In this document: in pieces, positions 31,970 to 41,525 of the stretch
How the letters are laid out: the number at the start of each line of letters is the position of its first letter
Position numbering within the stretch: the stretch's first letter is position 1
Source of the DNA: Streptomyces dangxiongensis
Lineage (GTDB): Bacteria > Actinomycetota > Actinomycetes > Streptomycetales > Streptomycetaceae
Length of the DNA stretch: 64,000 nt
NCBI RefSeq assembly: GCF_003675325.1
Contig: NZ_CP033073.1
Location: 3,658,001 to 3,722,000, forward strand
Reading direction: 5' to 3'
Made by a program: the position numbers and the translations under genes
The notes under the pieces: model-generated
Database searches by the model: none
The model's input: only the letters and a program-made list of their open reading frames with translations
Told to the model about the DNA's origin: nothing

Positions 31970-32985
31970 AGCAGCACCGCCCCGGTCAGTACGGCGCCGA
32001 TGACGGCCAGCGCGAAGGTGGCGGGGGCGAAGCGCAGGGCGAACGTACGGCCGAAGGTGCCGGCCTGCATCGCGAACAGCTTGAGGTCGATCATCGGGCC
32101 CACCACCAGGAACACCAGCTTGGCCGTCGGCGAGAACTGGGTGAGCGACGCCGCGACGAACGCGTCCGCCTCCGAGCAGATGGACAGCAGGACGGCCAGG
32201 ACGGCCAGAGCGAGCACCGAGACCAGGGGGTTGCCCGCGGCCTCGCGCAGCCAGGTCGCCGGCACGGCCGCCTTCAGCGTGGCCGCGGCCGTCGCGCCGA
32301 GCACCAGGAACCCGCCGGCGTGCATGACGTCGTGCCGGACCGCACCCCAGAACGCCTCGCCCCGGGTGGCGCCCTCGTGCGTGCCGTGGGCCGGCGGGCG
32401 CAGCCAGTCCGTGCGGCCGAGCCGCTGCCAGAGCCAGCCCATCGCGCAGGCCACCAGCAGGCTCGCCGCGAACCGGGCGACGACCATCTCCGGGTGCCCG
32501 GGGAAGGCGATGGCCGTGGCGGTCAGCACGACCGGGTTGATCGCGGGCGCGGAGAGGAGGAAGGCGAGCGCGGCGGCGGGGGTCACGCCCCGGCGGACCA
32601 GGGCACCCGCCACCGGCACCGACGCGCACTCGCAGCCCGGCAGGACCGCGCCCGCGAGCCCCGCCACGGGGATCGCCAGGGCGGGACGGCGGGGCAGGGC
32701 GCGCGCGAAGAAGGACGCCGGGACGAACACCGCGATCGCCGCCGACAGCAGCACGCCGAGGACCAGGAACGGCAGCGCCTGGACGGTCACGGCCACGAAC
32801 ACCGTCATCCAGCTCTGCATCAGCGGGGTGCCGAGCAGGCCGCGGATCGGGGACTGGGCGAGGACGGCCCCCAGCAGGATCAGCGTCAGCAGCAGCGGGG
32901 AGCTGAGCCGCCGGCCCTCGTGGTCCGGCGGCGGCCCGGGACGGTCGACGTCCGCGCCGGGCGGGGCGTCTTCGGTGATGGCCAC
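31966..32985 (-). CDS. DUF318/YcgR-like permease
   Basis: 339 residues from GTG 32985, with GGAGG 8-9 bases upstream. About eight membrane segments; the family motif PGCECASVPVAGALVRRGV lies after the third segment, and LSAPAINPVV and SICSEADAFVAASL are the other conserved loops. Paired Cys in PGCEC and SEAD suggests metal or thiol chemistry. Coupled to the TIGR03943 gene. A longer frame to 33141 lies within the divergent channel gene and lacks membrane or family signal, so 32985 is chosen. Confidence 0.88.
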   Translation of the reverse strand: MAITEDAPPGADVDRPGPPPDHEGRRLSSPLLLTLILLGAVLAQSPIRGLLGTPLMQSWMTVFVAVTVQALPFLVLGVLLSAAIAVFVPASFFARALPRRPALAIPVAGLAGAVLPGCECASVPVAGALVRRGVTPAAALAFLLSAPAINPVVLTATAIAFPGHPEMVVARFAASLLVACAMGWLWQRLGRTDWLRPPAHGTHEGATRGEAFWGAVRHDVMHAGGFLVLGATAAATLKAAVPATWLREAAGNPLVSVLALAVLAVLLSICSEADAFVAASLTQFSPTAKLVFLVVGPMIDLKLFAMQAGTFGRTFALRFAPATFALAVIGAVLTGAVLL

Positions 32986-33095
32986 GGGTGTTCCCTCCGG
33001 CTGCTGCTCTGCCTCCCCCTCGGTACGCGCATCCCCGCACGGGTGTTCAGGGCATTGCTGGAACCACTCAACTCCTTGGGGCAGTCTTTCCCCTT

Positions 33096-35006
33096 GTGGC
33101 GAGCGTTCCGTATCAAGGGGGGCCGGGTCTCCCGGCGGCACACATGGTGGTGTGCGGTGACGACGGGCTCGCGCACCGGCTGGCCGCCGAGTTGCGCGGG
33201 GTCTACGGCGAGCAGGTCACCCTCGTGGTGCCGCCGAACGAACGCACCGTCCGGCCCCCGGTGGTCGGACGGGCCCGAGCCGCTTCGGCGGCCCTGTTCG
33301 ACCGCATGGTCAGTGCCGCGGTGGGCTCCGTGGGCCGGACCGGCGGGGCGGGGCAGCCCGCCGGCCCCGCCGCCGGACACCGCCCGGACGCCGAGGGCGT
33401 GCTGGAGGCCTTCGAACTGACGGAGGCGGTGCTCGCGGAGGCCGGGGTGGCCCGCGCCACCGCCCTGGCCCTCGTGTACGACGACGACGAGACCAACATC
33501 CGTGCCGCGCTGACCGCCCGCCGGCTCAACCCGCGGCTGCGGCTCGTCCTGCGGCTCTACAACCGGCGGTTGGGCCAGCACGTCGAGGAACTCCTGGACC
33601 AGGCAGCCGCGTTGGCCGCCACCGGCGACGCGGACGGGAGGCTGGCGGGCGCGGGCGGCAGGAACGGCGGCCTGGAGGCCTCCACCACCGTGCTGTCCGA
33701 CGCCGACACCGCCGCGCCCGCGCTGGCCGCCACCGCCGTCGCCGGCACCAGCAAGGTCGTCCAGGCCGAGGGTCTGCTGCTGCGGGCCGTGGAACGGCCG
33801 TTGTCCGCGGAGGGACCGGACGCCGACTCCGGGCTGTGCACCCTGGCCCTGCTGTCGGGCGGGGACCGGGCCGGTACCGACGGACCGGACGGCGGCGGCG
33901 AGCAGCAGCCCCGGCTGCTGCCCGACGACGAGGAGGTCCGGCAGGCCGCCGGCCGGCAGGCGGTGGTGCTGGAACAGGTGTCCGTCACGGGCGGCACGGA
34001 CCCCGCCACGCCCGCCCGCGGCGTGACCGGCGTACCGCCGCTCGCCTCGCTGTTCTCCCGCCGGCTGCGCTGGTCCCTGGCCGGTCTGGTGGGATGCGTC
34101 GTGGCGCTCGCCGTCGCCCTGTGGCTGGTGACCGGCATCCATCCGCTGCGGGCTTTCTACGTCACCCTCCTCGACCTCTTCGCCATCGACGAGCCGGCCC
34201 TGCGCGCACCCCTGGGCCGGCAGCTCCTCCAACTCCTCTCCGCCTTCGTCGGGTTGCTGCTCCTACCGCTGCTGCTGGCCGCCGCGCTGGAGGCGTTCGG
34301 CACCTTCCGCACGGCCTCCACCCTGCGCAAGCCGCCCCGGGGTCTCGGCGGGCACGTGGTGCTGCTGGGGCTCGGCAAGATCGGCACCCGGGTGCTGACC
34401 CGGCTGCGGGAACTGAACGTCCCCGTGGTGTGCGTCGAGGCCGACCCGGAGGCACGGGGGCTCGCCACCGCGCGCCGGCTGCGGGTGCCGGTGGTGCTCG
34501 GCGACGTCACCCAGGAAGGCGTCCTGGAAGCCGCCAAGATCCACCGGGCGCAGGCGCTGCTCGCGGTGACCAGCGCGGACACCACCAACCTGGAGGCGGC
34601 GCTGTACGCGCGGACCGTACGGCCCGACCTGCGCGTCGTCCTGCGGCTGTACGACGACGACTTCGCCACCGCGGTGTACCGCACCCTGCGGGCCGCCTAC
34701 CCGCAGGCGCTGACCCGGAGCCGGAGCGTCACCCACCTGGCCGCACCCGCGTTCGCGGGGGCGATGCTCGGACGGCAGGTGCTCGGGGCCGTCGCCGTGG
34801 AGCGCAGGGTGCTGCTGTTCGCCGCCGTCGACGTGGACGGGCATCCCCAGTTGGAGGGGCGGACTGTGCGGGAGGCGTTCCGGGCCGGGTCCTGGCGGGT
34901 GCTGGCGCTGCTGGGGCGGGCCGGCACGCCGTCCGGGCATGTGCTGGAGAAGGGGGACCGGGTGGTGGTCGCCGCCACCCGCCGGGGACTCGCGGAACTA
35001 CGGTGA
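33096..35006 (+). CDS. Two-RCK (TrkA-N) ion-channel-like membrane protein
   Basis: 636 residues from GTG 33096 (or 620 from ATG 33144). First RCK_N-like Rossmann domain from PAAHMVVCGDDGLAHRLAAE. Two membrane segments with a pore-like loop sit centrally (RWSLAGLVGCVVALAVALWL and LLSAFVGLLLLPLLLAAALE). A second RCK_N domain carries GHVVLLGLGKIGTRVLTRLR and TSADTTNLEAALYARTVRP. The layout resembles CASTOR/POLLUX-type and bacterial RCK channels. Ion specificity is not evident; no TVGYG filter is seen, so a regulatory or non-K+ role is possible. Confidence 0.8.
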   Translation: MASVPYQGGPGLPAAHMVVCGDDGLAHRLAAELRGVYGEQVTLVVPPNERTVRPPVVGRARAASAALFDRMVSAAVGSVGRTGGAGQPAGPAAGHRPDAEGVLEAFELTEAVLAEAGVARATALALVYDDDETNIRAALTARRLNPRLRLVLRLYNRRLGQHVEELLDQAAALAATGDADGRLAGAGGRNGGLEASTTVLSDADTAAPALAATAVAGTSKVVQAEGLLLRAVERPLSAEGPDADSGLCTLALLSGGDRAGTDGPDGGGEQQPRLLPDDEEVRQAAGRQAVVLEQVSVTGGTDPATPARGVTGVPPLASLFSRRLRWSLAGLVGCVVALAVALWLVTGIHPLRAFYVTLLDLFAIDEPALRAPLGRQLLQLLSAFVGLLLLPLLLAAALEAFGTFRTASTLRKPPRGLGGHVVLLGLGKIGTRVLTRLRELNVPVVCVEADPEARGLATARRLRVPVVLGDVTQEGVLEAAKIHRAQALLAVTSADTTNLEAALYARTVRPDLRVVLRLYDDDFATAVYRTLRAAYPQALTRSRSVTHLAAPAFAGAMLGRQVLGAVAVERRVLLFAAVDVDGHPQLEGRTVREAFRAGSWRVLALLGRAGTPSGHVLEKGDRVVVAATRRGLAELR

Positions 35007-35261
35007 GCCCCCGCCGGCGGGCCGGGCGGCGCGGCCTGCGCTCACCCGTCCCCGGCTCCCCGGCCCCGTTCCTGTCCTCGGCCCCGACCCCGGCCCCGGC
35101 CCCGGCTCCCCGGCCTTCGTCCGACCCGGACGTCGGCCCGGGCACCGGCCTTCGTCCGCCCGGCCTTCGGCCCCAATCCCTCGTCCCCGGCCTTCGCTCC
35201 CGCACCCGGCCCGGCCGCCCACCCGGCCGAGCGGCGGGCAGTCGGGTGGGCGGAAGGTGCG
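35007..35261. other. Convergent spacer, repeat-rich
   Basis: No gene seen. Built of short GC-rich repeats (CCCCGGC runs, CCGGCCTTCG(T/G/C)CC at least four times). No clean terminator hairpin was identified. Confidence 0.5.
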
Positions 35262-37079
35262 TTACGGCGTCAGGTGCCGCTGCGCGAAGTCCAGTTCCAG
35301 CCGCACCTGCTTGATCCGCTCCTCCACCACCAGGGAGCCGTGCCCCGCGTCGTACCGGTACACCTCGTGGGCCGCGCCGCGCGTCTCCAGTCGCTTGACG
35401 TAGTTGTCGATCTGGCGGATCGGGCAGCGTGGGTCGTTGACGCCCGCCGAGATGTAGACCGGGGCCTTGACCTGGTCGACGTAGGTCAGCGGGGAGGACG
35501 CCTCGAAGCGGTCCGGGACCTCCTCCGGGGTGCCGCCCAGCAGGGTGCGGTCCATCGCCTTCAGGGCCTCCATCTCGTCGTGGTACGCGGTGACGTAGTC
35601 CGCGACCGGCACCACCGCGATGCCCACCGCCCAGGCGTCGGGCTGGGTGCCGAGGCCGAGCAGGGTGAGATAGCCGCCCCAGGAGGCGCCGGTGAGGACG
35701 AGGCGGGCCGGGTCGGCGAGGCCGGAGGAGACCGCCCACTCGCGCACCGCCGCCACGTCCTCCAGCTCGATCAGGCCGACCCGGTGCTTGAGGGCGTCGG
35801 TCCACGCGCGGCCGTAGCCGGTGGAGCCGCGGTAGTTGACCCGGACGACCGCGTAGCCGTGGTCGACCCAGGCGGCCGGGCCCGCCGCGAAGGAGTCGCT
35901 GTCGTGCCAGGTCGGGCCGCCGTGCAGGTCGAAGACCGTGGGCAGCGGGCCCGTGGCGCCGGCCGGCTTCTGGATCAGGGCGTGGATGCGGCCGCCCGGG
36001 CCCTCCACCCACGCGTCCTCCACGGTCACCGACGGCGGGCACGCCATGCCCGGCGGGTCCAGCACGACCCCGCCGGCCGTGGACCGCACCACCGGCGGCT
36101 CGGCGGCCGAGGACCACAGGTACTCCACGCTGCCGTCGGGGCGGGCCGTCGCGCCGGAGACCGTGCCGGGCGGGGTGGGGATGCGGGTCAGCCCGCGGGA
36201 CGCCAGGTCGTACCGGAACAGCTCGCTGCGGGCCTCGAAGCCGTGCGCGACGAGCAGGGCCGAGCCGTCCGGGTACCACTCGGCGCTGACGTCGCCGGGC
36301 AGGTCCAGGGCCAGGTCCGTCTCCTCGCCCGTCGCCACGTCCCAGACGAGCGGCTCCCAGCGGCCCCGGCGCTGGTGCCCGACGAGCAGCCGGGTGTCGC
36401 CGTCGACCGGGGCGAAGCCCAGGACCTCCAGGCCCAGTTCCTCGGTGCCGCCCCGGGTGTCGTCCAGCTCGGCGACCGTCGTGCCGTCCGGGCGCAGGAC
36501 GCGCAGCGCCGCGTGCATGGCGTCGCCGTGCTCGGTGTGCTCGACGGCGATGAGGGAGCCGTCGCGGGAGAGGTCGCCGACGCCCGCCGACTCGCGGTGC
36601 CGGTAGATCTCGACCGGTTCCCCGCCCTCACGGGCCAGGTGGACCGTCGTGCCGTCCTCGTCCGTGGAGCGGCCGACGACCGCCGTGCGGCCGTCCCGGG
36701 ACAGGGCCAGGCCGGCCGGGTAGGAAGGGTCGAGACCGGGCACGGCCGGTTCGTCGGGGCCGCCCGTGAAGGGCTGGCGGCGCCAGATCCCGAACTCGTC
36801 GCCGTCCTTGTCGTCGAACCACCAGATCCACGTGCCGTCCGGGGAGAGGACGCCGTCCGTCGTGCCGTTCGGCCGGTCCGTCGCCTGCCGCTGCCCGCCC
36901 GTCGCGCGGTCCCACGCGTACAGCTCGTACGTCCCCGTCGCGTTCGACACGAACAGGGAGCGGTCCGGCGCGTCCTCCGCCCAGTCGGGCAGCGACACGC
37001 GCGGTGCCCGGAACCGCTTCTCCCAGTCCGGCATGTCCGTCGTGTCCGGCGTCCTGCTCTCACTCATCGCCCCAGTCAT
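35262..37079 (-). CDS. S9-family prolyl oligopeptidase-like peptidase
   Basis: 605 residues from ATG 37079 (ATG 37067 also possible). The N-terminal beta-propeller of WD40-like repeats (TYELYAWDRATGGQRQATD, SPDGTWIWWFDDKDGDEFG and further repeats) covers residues about 40-340. The C-terminal alpha/beta hydrolase has FDLHGGPTWH (oxyanion), the nucleophile in GASWGGYLTL, Asp in GVNDPRCPI and His in DAGHGSL. An intracellular peptidase cutting short peptides, possibly acylaminoacyl peptidase-like. No signal peptide. Divergent from the SURF1 gene. Confidence 0.92.
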   Translation of the reverse strand: MTGAMSESRTPDTTDMPDWEKRFRAPRVSLPDWAEDAPDRSLFVSNATGTYELYAWDRATGGQRQATDRPNGTTDGVLSPDGTWIWWFDDKDGDEFGIWRRQPFTGGPDEPAVPGLDPSYPAGLALSRDGRTAVVGRSTDEDGTTVHLAREGGEPVEIYRHRESAGVGDLSRDGSLIAVEHTEHGDAMHAALRVLRPDGTTVAELDDTRGGTEELGLEVLGFAPVDGDTRLLVGHQRRGRWEPLVWDVATGEETDLALDLPGDVSAEWYPDGSALLVAHGFEARSELFRYDLASRGLTRIPTPPGTVSGATARPDGSVEYLWSSAAEPPVVRSTAGGVVLDPPGMACPPSVTVEDAWVEGPGGRIHALIQKPAGATGPLPTVFDLHGGPTWHDSDSFAAGPAAWVDHGYAVVRVNYRGSTGYGRAWTDALKHRVGLIELEDVAAVREWAVSSGLADPARLVLTGASWGGYLTLLGLGTQPDAWAVGIAVVPVADYVTAYHDEMEALKAMDRTLLGGTPEEVPDRFEASSPLTYVDQVKAPVYISAGVNDPRCPIRQIDNYVKRLETRGAAHEVYRYDAGHGSLVVEERIKQVRLELDFAQRHLTP

Positions 37080-37249
37080 GCGCCCATACTGCCTGGTCGC
37101 GACGACATGTGGGCGCCGGGTGCACCCAGCCTGTGGACAACTTCCGGCCGTGGACGTCCCGGCGCCTCCGCGACCGCCCCGGGGGCCGGAGCGCCCGGAC
37201 GCGGACATGAGGCGACCCGCGGCCGAGGCACCGGGGCGGGCGCCGTACC

Positions 37250-38047
37250 GTGGAGGGCGTGTACCGGTTTCTGCTGACACCCCGCTGGTGGGGCATCAAC
37301 GTCTTCGTGCTGCTCGCCATCCCGTTCTGCGTCTTCATGGGGTCGTGGCAGCTGGGCCGGTTCGAGGACCGGGTCCAGGACCACCGTGCGGTGACCGAGC
37401 AGGTCGCGTCCGGCCGACATGAGGCCGCGCGTCCGCTGGCCGCGATGCTGCCCGTCGACAAGAGCACGGCGGGACGGCGGGTCGGCGCGAGCGGGCGGTA
37501 CGGCAAGCAGTTGCTGGTGCCGGGGCGGGAGCTGGACGGCAGGAGCGGTTTCTATGTCCTCACCCTGCTGCGGACCGGCTCCGGCAAGGCGCTGCCCGTG
37601 GTGCGGGGGTGGCTGCCGGGTACGGCGGACCCCGCGAAGGCGCCAGCGCCGCCCCGGGGCGAGGTGACCGTCACCGGGGCGTTGCAGGCGTCCGAGACGC
37701 CCGGGAGCAACGGGGTCGGCGCGCAGGGCGGGCTGCCGGCGGGGCAGACCGGGATGATCAGCTCTGCGGCTCTGGTGAACCTGGTGCCGTACCGGCTGTA
37801 CGACGCGTGGGTCACGCTGGACCGCGGTGACGCGGGGATGAAGGCGGTGCCCGCGAGCGCGCCGGACGGTACGGGGCTGGACCTGAAGGCGTTCCAGAAC
37901 CTCGGTTACACCGGGGAGTGGTTCGTCTTCGCGGGGTTCGTGGTGTTCATGTGGTTCCGGTTGCTGCGGCGCGAGGTGGAGGCCCAGCGGGACGCCGAGC
38001 TGGGCCTGGTGACCGAGGAACACCCGGCACCGGTGACCAGCGGCTGA
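37250..38047 (+). CDS. SURF1 family cytochrome oxidase biogenesis protein
   Basis: 265 residues from GTG 37250 (GTG 37259 alternative). Membrane segment 1 at about 14-32 (INVFVLLAIPFCVFMGSWQL) is followed by the SURF1 motif GxWQLGRFE, the conserved VVRGWLP and PYRLYDAWVTLD of the extracytoplasmic domain, and membrane segment 2 near the C-terminus (GEWFVFAGFVVFMWFRLLRR). SURF1 assists heme insertion into cytochrome c oxidase. Single gene here. Confidence 0.92.
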   Translation: MEGVYRFLLTPRWWGINVFVLLAIPFCVFMGSWQLGRFEDRVQDHRAVTEQVASGRHEAARPLAAMLPVDKSTAGRRVGASGRYGKQLLVPGRELDGRSGFYVLTLLRTGSGKALPVVRGWLPGTADPAKAPAPPRGEVTVTGALQASETPGSNGVGAQGGLPAGQTGMISSAALVNLVPYRLYDAWVTLDRGDAGMKAVPASAPDGTGLDLKAFQNLGYTGEWFVFAGFVVFMWFRLLRREVEAQRDAELGLVTEEHPAPVTSG

Positions 38048-38191
38048 CGGACACCGGGACGGGTGCCCGGCAGCAGCAGGTGCCGGGCCGGAGCGGCTGA
38101 CCGACGCCGGGACGGGTGCCGGGCAGGGGCGGGAACGCCCGCCGCCCGTGCTCGGGGTGCCGTCGTGGCCGGCCGTTCCGCCCGCCGCGCG

Positions 38192-39451
38192 TCACGCCCC
38201 GGCCAGCACCCCGGTGTAGTAGACCGTCCCTGCGCACGCCCCGGACACCGTCGCCGTGGCCGTCGGGGAACCCGGTGCCGCCGTGTGGGTCACCAGGATG
38301 CTGCCCTCGGCCGTGCCGTCCTCGGTGACGAGCTGGGGGGTGGTGCCCACCGAGGTGCCGGGGTCGGTCGTCCCGCCGGCGGCGCCCGCGTCCTGGGTCG
38401 GCGTCGGATCCGGCGTGGGCTCGCCCGTGTCGGTGCCGCCGGTGCCGCTGTCGCCGCCGGTGGTGGGGCAGGTCTCCGAGGGCACGAAGGCGAACTTCTC
38501 CTCGTACGCCGCGCCGGGCTGGAGGATCAGCCCGGAGACCTCCAGGGACGGGTCGGGCAGGGCGGCCGCCGCGTCCCCGGCCACATGCCGGGCGGAGGTG
38601 GTCTTGGCCGGGTCGGCGGCGCCCTGCGCCAGGGACGTGACGGTGCCCGGACCGCCGAGCGTGCAGGCGGTGCCGGAGACGTTGGTGACGCGGAAGACGC
38701 CGTAGACGACCCCCGTCGTGTCGGGCGCGTCGGCGGTGCCGGTGGCGGAGCCCAGTTGGGCCGCCGTACACAGGGCAACGCCCGGGGTGGCGGTGGCCGG
38801 GGGGTTGACGCCGCCGGTGGAACCGCCGCCGGTGCGTGGGCCCTTGGTCTTCTCGCCGTGCTTGCCGGGCGCCTTGCCGGGCTCGGCCGTCGCGCCGCCG
38901 GCTTCCTTCCTGCCGCCCTTGTCGCCGCCCTTGTCCTTGCTCCGGCCGGTGCCGCCCTGCGCCTGCGAGGACTGGCCGGCCATGGCGGTGTTGGGATCGG
39001 AGCCGCCGGCGTACGAGACGTGGACGAGGGCGGGGATCGCGGTGCCGATGAACAGGGCCGCCGCGGCCACGCCGACCACGGCCTGCCGCTTGCGGGCGCG
39101 CCGCGCGGGCACGGCCCGGCGCAGGTGGTCCAGGGTGCCGGTGCTCGGTTCGATGTCGTCGACCGCCGAGTGCAGCAGCCGGCGCAGGGCCAGTTCGTCG
39201 GAGCCCGGCGCGTCCGGTCCTTCGGGTCCGTCGGGTCCGTCGGCGGGCCCGTCGGGACGGGGGCCGGACCCCTCGGGGCCCTTGTCTTCGGGGCCGTGGT
39301 TCACAGTTCCGTTCCCAGCGTGCGATGGCGTGTGCTGTTGCCCGTGCCGTTGTGTCGGCTCGTGCCAGGCGTAGGGCTCGTGACGTTCATGGGAGTGACG
39401 TTCGTGGGAGTGACCGTCATGCGGTTCGCCCCCTTCGGCGTGGTCGGTCAT
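38192..39451 (-). CDS. His-rich single-pass membrane protein, putative anti-sigma partner
   Basis: 419 residues from ATG 39451, overlapping the sigma-factor stop by ATGA. A His-rich cytoplasmic N-terminus (about 12 His in the first 45 residues, e.g. HSHERHSHERHEPYAWHEP), an acidic linker, then ELALRRLLHSAVDDIEPS, which resembles the start of a short anti-sigma domain. One membrane segment (about 122-145, QAVVGVAAAALFIGTAIPAL) precedes a Gly/Lys-rich stalk and an outer domain with six Cys. Coupling to a SigE-family sigma gene strongly suggests it regulates that sigma; His clusters hint at metal sensing, which is inference. Confidence 0.75.
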   Translation of the reverse strand: MTDHAEGGEPHDGHSHERHSHERHEPYAWHEPTQRHGQQHTPSHAGNGTVNHGPEDKGPEGSGPRPDGPADGPDGPEGPDAPGSDELALRRLLHSAVDDIEPSTGTLDHLRRAVPARRARKRQAVVGVAAAALFIGTAIPALVHVSYAGGSDPNTAMAGQSSQAQGGTGRSKDKGGDKGGRKEAGGATAEPGKAPGKHGEKTKGPRTGGGSTGGVNPPATATPGVALCTAAQLGSATGTADAPDTTGVVYGVFRVTNVSGTACTLGGPGTVTSLAQGAADPAKTTSARHVAGDAAAALPDPSLEVSGLILQPGAAYEEKFAFVPSETCPTTGGDSGTGGTDTGEPTPDPTPTQDAGAAGGTTDPGTSVGTTPQLVTEDGTAEGSILVTHTAAPGSPTATATVSGACAGTVYYTGVLAGA

Positions 39452-40131
39452 GCCGATGCCTCCATGGCCACCCGCAGCGCGGCGACGCCCCGCGAGCCAT
39501 AGGCCTTGACCGAGCCCAGGGATATGCCGAGGGTCTCGGCGACCTGGACCTCGGTCATGTCCGCGAAGTAGCGCAGCACGAGCACCTCGCGCTGGCGGCG
39601 CTGGAGCCCCTTCATCGCCTTGATGAGGTCACGGCGCTCCAGTTGGTCGAAGGCGCCCTCCTCCGCGCTCGCCATGTCGGGCATCGGCTTGGAGAGCAGC
39701 TTCAGGCCGAGGATGCGCCGGCGCAGTGTGGACCGGGAGAGGTTGACGACCGTCTGGCGCAGGTAGGCCAGGGTCTTCTCGGGGTCGCGGACGCGTTTGC
39801 GGGCGGAGTGGACGCGGATGAAGGCCTCCTGGACGACGTCCTCGCAGGAGGCGGTGTCGTCGAGGAGGAGAGCGGCGAGGCCGAGCAGGGAGCGGTAGTG
39901 CGCCCGGTAGGTCTCGGTGAGGTGATCGACGGTCGTGCCGGCGGCCACGGTCGCCGGGGCGGTCCCGGTCTCCTCGGCGCCGTCACGCTGACTGGGTATG
40001 CGGGCCGGCCGCGCTGCGGGCATGGGCGCGATCACCGGCATGCCGCCGGGCGTGCGGGGCCTGAGCGCCGCACGGGGCGGCCGCAGGGCCGTGCCGGTGC
40101 GGGCCACACTGAGTTCGAGTACCTCTGCCAC
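39448..40131 (-). CDS. SigE-family (SACE_1649-like) RNA polymerase sigma factor
   Basis: 227 residues from GTG 40131. After a 65-residue basic Pro/Ala leader come region 2 (YRSLLGLAALLLDDTASCED, VVQEAFIRVHSARKRV) and region 4 (QRRQREVLVLRYFADMTEVQ, VAETLGISLGSVKAYGSRG), the extracytoplasmic-function layout. Followed with ATGA overlap by its likely membrane regulator. Corresponds to SCO3613 from memory. Target promoters cannot be read from the window. Two dyads 120-160 bp upstream (40252-40287) could regulate it. Confidence 0.92.
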   Translation of the reverse strand: MAEVLELSVARTGTALRPPRAALRPRTPGGMPVIAPMPAARPARIPSQRDGAEETGTAPATVAAGTTVDHLTETYRAHYRSLLGLAALLLDDTASCEDVVQEAFIRVHSARKRVRDPEKTLAYLRQTVVNLSRSTLRRRILGLKLLSKPMPDMASAEEGAFDQLERRDLIKAMKGLQRRQREVLVLRYFADMTEVQVAETLGISLGSVKAYGSRGVAALRVAMEASA

Positions 40132-40251
40132 GCCAGTTGGACACGCTCCCCCCCTCGGAGGTTGTACGTGCCGGGCGTCACATGTGCGACAACCGACGGT
40201 GCCTCAAGTGCCGTCATGCGACCCGCTCTTCCCTTATGTCCCATATGAACG

Positions 40252-40287
40252 GGCGTCCCCACGCCCCGACCACGGCGTCCCCACGCC
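40252..40287. repeat. Duplicated dyad GGCGTCCCCACGCC upstream of the sigma gene
   Basis: The 14-bp palindrome (arms GGCGT/ACGCC, centre CCCC) occurs at 40252-40265 and 40274-40287, 22 bp apart, about two helical turns. It lies in the spacer between asd and the sigma gene, so operator function is plausible. Confidence 0.5.
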
Positions 40288-40330
40288 AGGATCATCACGC
40301 CCCCAGGTCCCGCAAGGGTGACCGCAAAGA

Positions 40331-40363
40331 CGCTCCCCGCCCTCCGTACGGTTGCGGGGAGCG
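40331..40363. terminator. Terminator of ask-asd
   Basis: CGCTCCCCGC / GCGGGGAGCG (40331-40340, 40354-40363) form a 10-bp stem with a 13-base loop, about 95 bp past the asd stop. Confidence 0.7.
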
Positions 40364-40457
40364 GGGAGGCAAATCCTCTGTCGCGAGGAGAGACCGGTTC
40401 AGGTGGTCAAGACCATGTACCCGGCCACACTTCGCACACAGATCCTACGCAGCGGGG

Positions 40458-41525
40458 CTAACCGCGGCCGGGCGGCTCCGCCGCGATCAGCTCCGCGATC
40501 TGCACCGCGTTGAGCGCGGAGCCCTTGCGCAGGTTGTCGCCGCACACGAAGAGTTCGAGCGCGGTCGGGTCGTCCAGGGCCCGCCGGACCCGGCCCACCC
40601 AGGTCGGATCCGTGCCCACCACGTCGGCGGGCGTGGGGAACTCGCCGGCCTCCGGGTCGTCGCAGAGCACGACACCGGGCGCGGTGGCGAGGATCTCGCG
40701 GGCACCGTCGACGCCGACCTCGCGCTGGAAGCGGGCGTGGACGGTCAGCGAGTGCGTGGTGACCACCGGCACTCGCACACAGGTCACGGCGACCGGCAGC
40801 CGCGGCAGTCCGAGGATCTTGCGGGACTCGTCGCGGATCTCCATCTCCTCCGACGACCAGCCGTCCTCCCGCAGCGATCCGGCCCACGGGACGACGTTGA
40901 GCGCGACCGGCTCCGGGAACGGCCCGGTGCCGTCCCCGACGGCCCGCCGTACGTCCCCCGGCTTGGTGCCCAGTTCGGTGCCGGCCACCAGGGAAAGCTG
41001 GGCCCGCAGCGTCTCCACCCCGGCCCGCCCGGCCCCGCTCACCGCCTGGTACGACGACACCACCAGCTCGCGCAGCCCGAACTCGGCGTGCAGCGCGCCC
41101 AGGGCGACGATCATCGTCAGGGTCGTACAACCGGGGCCGGCGACGATCCCGCGCGGACGGGACCGCACGGTGTGCGGGTTGACCTCGGGTACGGCCAGGG
41201 GCACGTCCGGGTCCATGCGGAAGGCGCCGGAGTTGTCGACGACGACCGCACCACGCGCGGCGGCGACCGGTGCCCACACGGCGGCGACCTCGTCGGGGAC
41301 GTCGAACAGCGCGACGCCGACCCCGTCGAAGGCGTCCTCCGACAGGGCCGTCACCTCGGTCTCCGTTCCGCGCACGGCCAGCTTGCGGCCGGCCGAGCGC
41401 GGGGAGGCGATCAGTCGGATCTCACCCCAGATGTCCGCCCGCTGGGACAGGATCTGGAGCATGACCGTGCCGACGGCCCCGGTCGCTCCCACGACCGCGA
41501 GCGTCGGCTTGCCGGTCAGCGCCAT
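40458..41525 (-). CDS. asd: Aspartate-semialdehyde dehydrogenase
   Basis: 355 residues. The N-terminal Rossmann motif AVVGATGAVG (10-19) binds NADP. The catalytic Cys is in AGPGCTTLTM, the conserved QAVSGAGRAG and the His in VTTHSLTVHARF complete the active site. It reduces aspartyl phosphate to aspartate semialdehyde for lysine/diaminopimelate, threonine and methionine. ATG overlaps the ask stop (TGATG), the usual ask-asd operon of actinobacteria. Followed by a hairpin terminator. Confidence 0.96.
   Translation of the reverse strand: MALTGKPTLAVVGATGAVGTVMLQILSQRADIWGEIRLIASPRSAGRKLAVRGTETEVTALSEDAFDGVGVALFDVPDEVAAVWAPVAAARGAVVVDNSGAFRMDPDVPLAVPEVNPHTVRSRPRGIVAGPGCTTLTMIVALGALHAEFGLRELVVSSYQAVSGAGRAGVETLRAQLSLVAGTELGTKPGDVRRAVGDGTGPFPEPVALNVVPWAGSLREDGWSSEEMEIRDESRKILGLPRLPVAVTCVRVPVVTTHSLTVHARFQREVGVDGAREILATAPGVVLCDDPEAGEFPTPADVVGTDPTWVGRVRRALDDPTALELFVCGDNLRKGSALNAVQIAELIAAEPPGRG

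Noticed and set aside
32985..33096. Zur-type operator for the YcgQ/YcgR-like pair
   Set aside because: The spacer has no AT-rich palindrome resembling the Streptomyces Zur box.
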